Part shown: positions 6,556-8,316 of the stretch, piece after piece
Layout: each line of letters starts with the position of its first letter
How positions within the stretch are numbered: the first letter of the stretch is position 1
Origin: Candidatus Sumerlaeota bacterium
Lineage (GTDB): Bacteria; Sumerlaeota; Sumerlaeia; UBA8349
DNA: 8,316 nucleotides
Assembly: GCA_003501375.1 (NCBI GenBank)
Contig: DNPO01000477.1
Span: 1 to 8,316 of the forward strand
Direction of reading: 5' to 3'
Program-made: the position numbers and the translations under genes
Notes under the pieces: model-generated
Database searches by the model: none
Told to the model about the DNA's origin: nothing
The model's input: the letters and a program-made list of their open reading frames with translations, nothing else

Positions 6556-6659
6556 AAAATTAAAGGGATGAGGGCGGAGGGATAAGGGATGAAAACTGGC
6601 GGTGCGCTGTTTCATCCCTTATCCCTCTGCCCTCATCCCTTTCTTCTCAAGGAATAACC
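6556..6659 (+). repeat. Intergenic inverted repeat of GGGATGA heptamers (copy 2)
   Basis: The gap before hydE holds a 33-bp hairpin: left arm 6562-6594, right arm 6610-6642, 15-base loop. Pairing is complete except for one G.U pair (6576 with 6628). The left arm consists of four 7-bp units (GGGATGA 6565-6571, GGGCGGA 6572-6578, GGGATAA 6579-6585, GGGATGA 6586-6592). It matches the 780-977 repeat but has one extra heptamer in each arm and a much shorter, unrelated loop. The hydE ribosome site AAGGA (6649-6653) starts 7 bases after the right arm. An AT-rich run (6553-6564) borders the left arm, so on the minus strand the hairpin would be followed by a T-rich stretch. A role as a minus-direction terminator is possible but unproven. 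Confidence 0.88.
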
Positions 6660-7712
6660 ATGAACGAACAAGAAATAGTTGGCTGGTTGCGCGAGACTGA
6701 CGAAACCAGGTTGGAAGAATTGTGGAAACGTGCGGACAATACGCGCAAGAAAAACGTGGGCGATGCGGTGCACCTACGGGGGTTGATTGAGATTTCCAAC
6801 CACTGCACGCGTTCCTGCGGCTACTGTGGCTTGCGTGCGCAAAATACCAAGATTGAACGCTATCGCATGGAGCCGGACGAAATTCTGGAGTGCGCCAACA
6901 AGGCGAAAGAATTTGGTTACGGCACGGTGGTGATGCAGTCGGGCGAAGACTTGGCGATTGCATCCGGTTGGGTGGCGGCCCTTATTCGACGGATCAAAGA
7001 AGAGACCGGGTTGGCCGTAACGCTGAGCCTGGGCGAGCGCGAGGAACAAGAACTCACGCGGTGGAAAAATGCCGGTGCGGATCGTTACCTGCTGCGTTTT
7101 GAAACGTCGAATCGGGCGCTTTTTGACAAGATTCATCCGCCGCTGGGCGAAAAGCCGTGTGACCGGATTGCGTTGCTGAAACAATTAAAACATCTTGGTT
7201 TTGAAACAGGGAGCGGCGCGTTGATCGGTATTCCCGGGCAAAGTTACGAAGACTTGGCGCGGGACATTATGTTGTTTGCCGAACTGGGGCTGGACATGAT
7301 TGGTTGCGGTCCGTACATTCCGCATCCCGAAACGCCGCTGGCATCTGAGATGGAAACCGCGCTGGCGGGAGGTGACGAAACCCAAGTTCCCAATACGGAA
7401 CTGATGGCTTACAAAGTAATCGCGTTGGCGCGTCTGGTTTGTCCGCGTGCGAACATTCCGAGTACCACGGCGATTGCAACGCTGAATCCCGCACGGGGGC
7501 GCGAGTTTGGGCTGGAGCGCGGCGCAAATGTTGTTATGCCGAATTTGACGCCGGTGAAGTACCGCGCATTATATGAGATTTATCCGGGCAAGGCGTGCAT
7601 TACGGAAACCGCCGATGCGTGCGCAGCCTGTTTGCGCGGGCGGATCGAATCTATCGGACGCCAGGTCGGAACCGGTCGCGGCGATTCGATGAATTATCTG
7701 TTGCGGTCGTAG
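6660..7712 (+). CDS. hydE: [FeFe]-hydrogenase maturase HydE (radical SAM)
   Basis: HydE is a radical S-adenosylmethionine enzyme that acts with HydG and HydF to build the diiron subcluster of the H-cluster. At 350 aa it has the normal family length. The SAM-cluster motif CTRSCGYC gives C49, C53 and C56 in the CX3CX2C spacing. It sits in a typical HydE context (HLRGLIEISNHC, then YCGLRAQN). Further family-like segments are TVVMQSGED (about 89-97), LLRFETSN (144-151), IGIPGQSYEDL (189-199) and GPYIPHP (217-223). The C-terminal C313, C321 and C324 (CX7CX2C) match the second, accessory cluster of Thermotoga HydE, which many homologues lack. AAGGA at 6649-6653 supports the start. Biotin synthase and PylB are relatives, but the motifs and the hydrogenase context favour HydE. 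hydF and hydG are not in the window. Confidence 0.95.
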   Translation: MNEQEIVGWLRETDETRLEELWKRADNTRKKNVGDAVHLRGLIEISNHCTRSCGYCGLRAQNTKIERYRMEPDEILECANKAKEFGYGTVVMQSGEDLAIASGWVAALIRRIKEETGLAVTLSLGEREEQELTRWKNAGADRYLLRFETSNRALFDKIHPPLGEKPCDRIALLKQLKHLGFETGSGALIGIPGQSYEDLARDIMLFAELGLDMIGCGPYIPHPETPLASEMETALAGGDETQVPNTELMAYKVIALARLVCPRANIPSTTAIATLNPARGREFGLERGANVVMPNLTPVKYRALYEIYPGKACITETADACAACLRGRIESIGRQVGTGRGDSMNYLLRS

Positions 7713-7771
7713 CGTTCAATATATTGCTTTTGAAAAGCCTCTGCATTTGTGATGAATAGGGTTGCTCGAAG

Positions 7772-8316
7772 TTAGTTTTCGTCTGCCACTGTTGCCGAAA
7801 TAACTTCTTCAATTGTCGTCACGCCATCAAGAATTTTGCGAATACCCGCTGCACGTAAACTGCGCATTCCCTCTGCGATGGCTGCCTTCTTCAACGAGAT
7901 GGGGGAGGCTCCAGCCAAGACCATCTCGCGTAAACTATCCGACATACGCATCAGTTCGTAAAGTGCCACGCGGCCACGGTACCCCGTTCCGCGGCATTCT
8001 GGACAACCTAATCCGTGGGAAAAATGCGCCGTGGGATCATCAATTCCGATGGCCGTCAATAACTCTTGTGCAGGCTCGTAACGCTCCTTGCAATTTTTGC
8101 AGATACGGCGCACAAGACGTTGCGCCACAATCAGGTTCAGCGAAGCTGTAATCAGGAATGGTTCCACACCCATGTTCACCATACGGCTGATGGTACTCGG
8201 CGCATCGTTCGTGTGCAACGTGCTCAGCACCAAGTGGCCCGTGAGTGCCGCCTTGACGGCAACCTCGACGGTTTCCAAGTCACGAATTTCACCGACCATG
8301 ATGATGTCGGGGTCCT
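7772..8316 (-). CDS. PilB/GspE-family secretion or type IV pilus assembly ATPase, C-terminal part
   Basis: This is a cytoplasmic hexameric ATPase powering type IV pilus extension or type II secretion. The gene enters from the right edge on the minus strand, so Walker A and the N-terminal domains lie outside the window. The visible part runs from the Walker B motif DPDIIMVGEIRD through the His box (LVLSTLHTNDAPS). The zinc tetracysteine follows, with CKNC (C67, C70) and CPEC (C99, C102) numbered from the Met at 8299. The usual end follows: TGYRGRVALYELM, EGMRSLRAAG and DGVTTIEEVISAT. LVLSTLHTND and the tetracysteine favour PilB/GspE over the retraction ATPase PilT; pilB versus gspE cannot be decided. 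It converges with hydE across 59 bp and is probably unrelated to the hydrogenase genes. The gap has only a weak 13-bp palindrome. Confidence 0.93.
   Translation of the reverse strand, partial: DPDIIMVGEIRDLETVEVAVKAALTGHLVLSTLHTNDAPSTISRMVNMGVEPFLITASLNLIVAQRLVRRICKNCKERYEPAQELLTAIGIDDPTAHFSHGLGCPECRGTGYRGRVALYELMRMSDSLREMVLAGASPISLKKAAIAEGMRSLRAAGIRKILDGVTTIEEVISATVADEN

Noticed and set aside
6556..6659. Insertion sequence remnant or miniature transposable element
   Set aside because: Inverted repeats are present, but no clear target-site duplication or transposase fragment is seen, and the 7-bp internal period explains the structure better.
7726..7738. Palindrome GCTTTTGAAAAGC as terminator between hydE and the converging ATPase gene
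   Set aside because: The stem is short and AT-rich with almost no loop room, and there is no G+C-rich stem plus U-run; too weak to call.

Overview
The window is a hydrogen-metabolism gene cluster from an anaerobic, probably Gram-negative bacterium. Five complete plus-strand genes follow the 3' end of a sixth, and a partial minus-strand pilus/secretion ATPase gene converges on them at the right edge. GC content is moderate (roughly 50-55% by eye). An NAD-linked [FeFe]-hydrogenase, an H-cluster-containing sensor kinase, Shine-Dalgarno-led genes and a PilB/GspE-type ATPase fit anaerobes of the PVC superphylum (Kiritimatiellota/Verrucomicrobiota type) or Desulfobacterota. That placement is inference and of low confidence; nothing here fixes the phylum.

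Layout, left to right: (1) the C-terminal part of a NuoF-like HydB, the FMN/NADH subunit; (2) a complete catalytic HydA with the F-domain relay clusters, the H-cluster domain and the small-subunit-like tail; (3) a HydS-type sensor in which two ferredoxin clusters, a degenerate H-cluster domain and an extra [4Fe-4S] domain are fused directly to a histidine kinase without a PAS domain; (4) a stand-alone receiver; (5) a receiver-histidine kinase protein with no DNA-binding output; (6) the radical-SAM maturase HydE; (7) the converging C-terminal part of a PilB/GspE ATPase.

The genes suggest one functional unit. HydB and HydA are two subunits of a soluble, probably electron-bifurcating or NAD(P)H-linked hydrogenase; HydC would be expected just upstream. 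HydE helps build the H-cluster for HydA and presumably for the sensor. HydS probably reads H2 or redox state and feeds a phosphorelay through the two receiver proteins. HydF, HydG and the final transcriptional output are not in the window.

The most unexpected signal lies between the genes. Four of the five gaps in the plus-strand cluster hold a long inverted repeat, and three of these are built from 7-bp units (GGGATGA type or TTAGGAA type). Two copies 5.7 kb apart differ by exactly one heptamer in both arms. All four non-Watson-Crick positions in the stems are G.U pairs in the sense transcript, which hints at RNA-level folding. The second point of interest is the comparison of HydA with HydS. 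HydS has lost all four known proton-relay residues, and the two proteins keep opposite members of the cysteine pair in the L1 motif.
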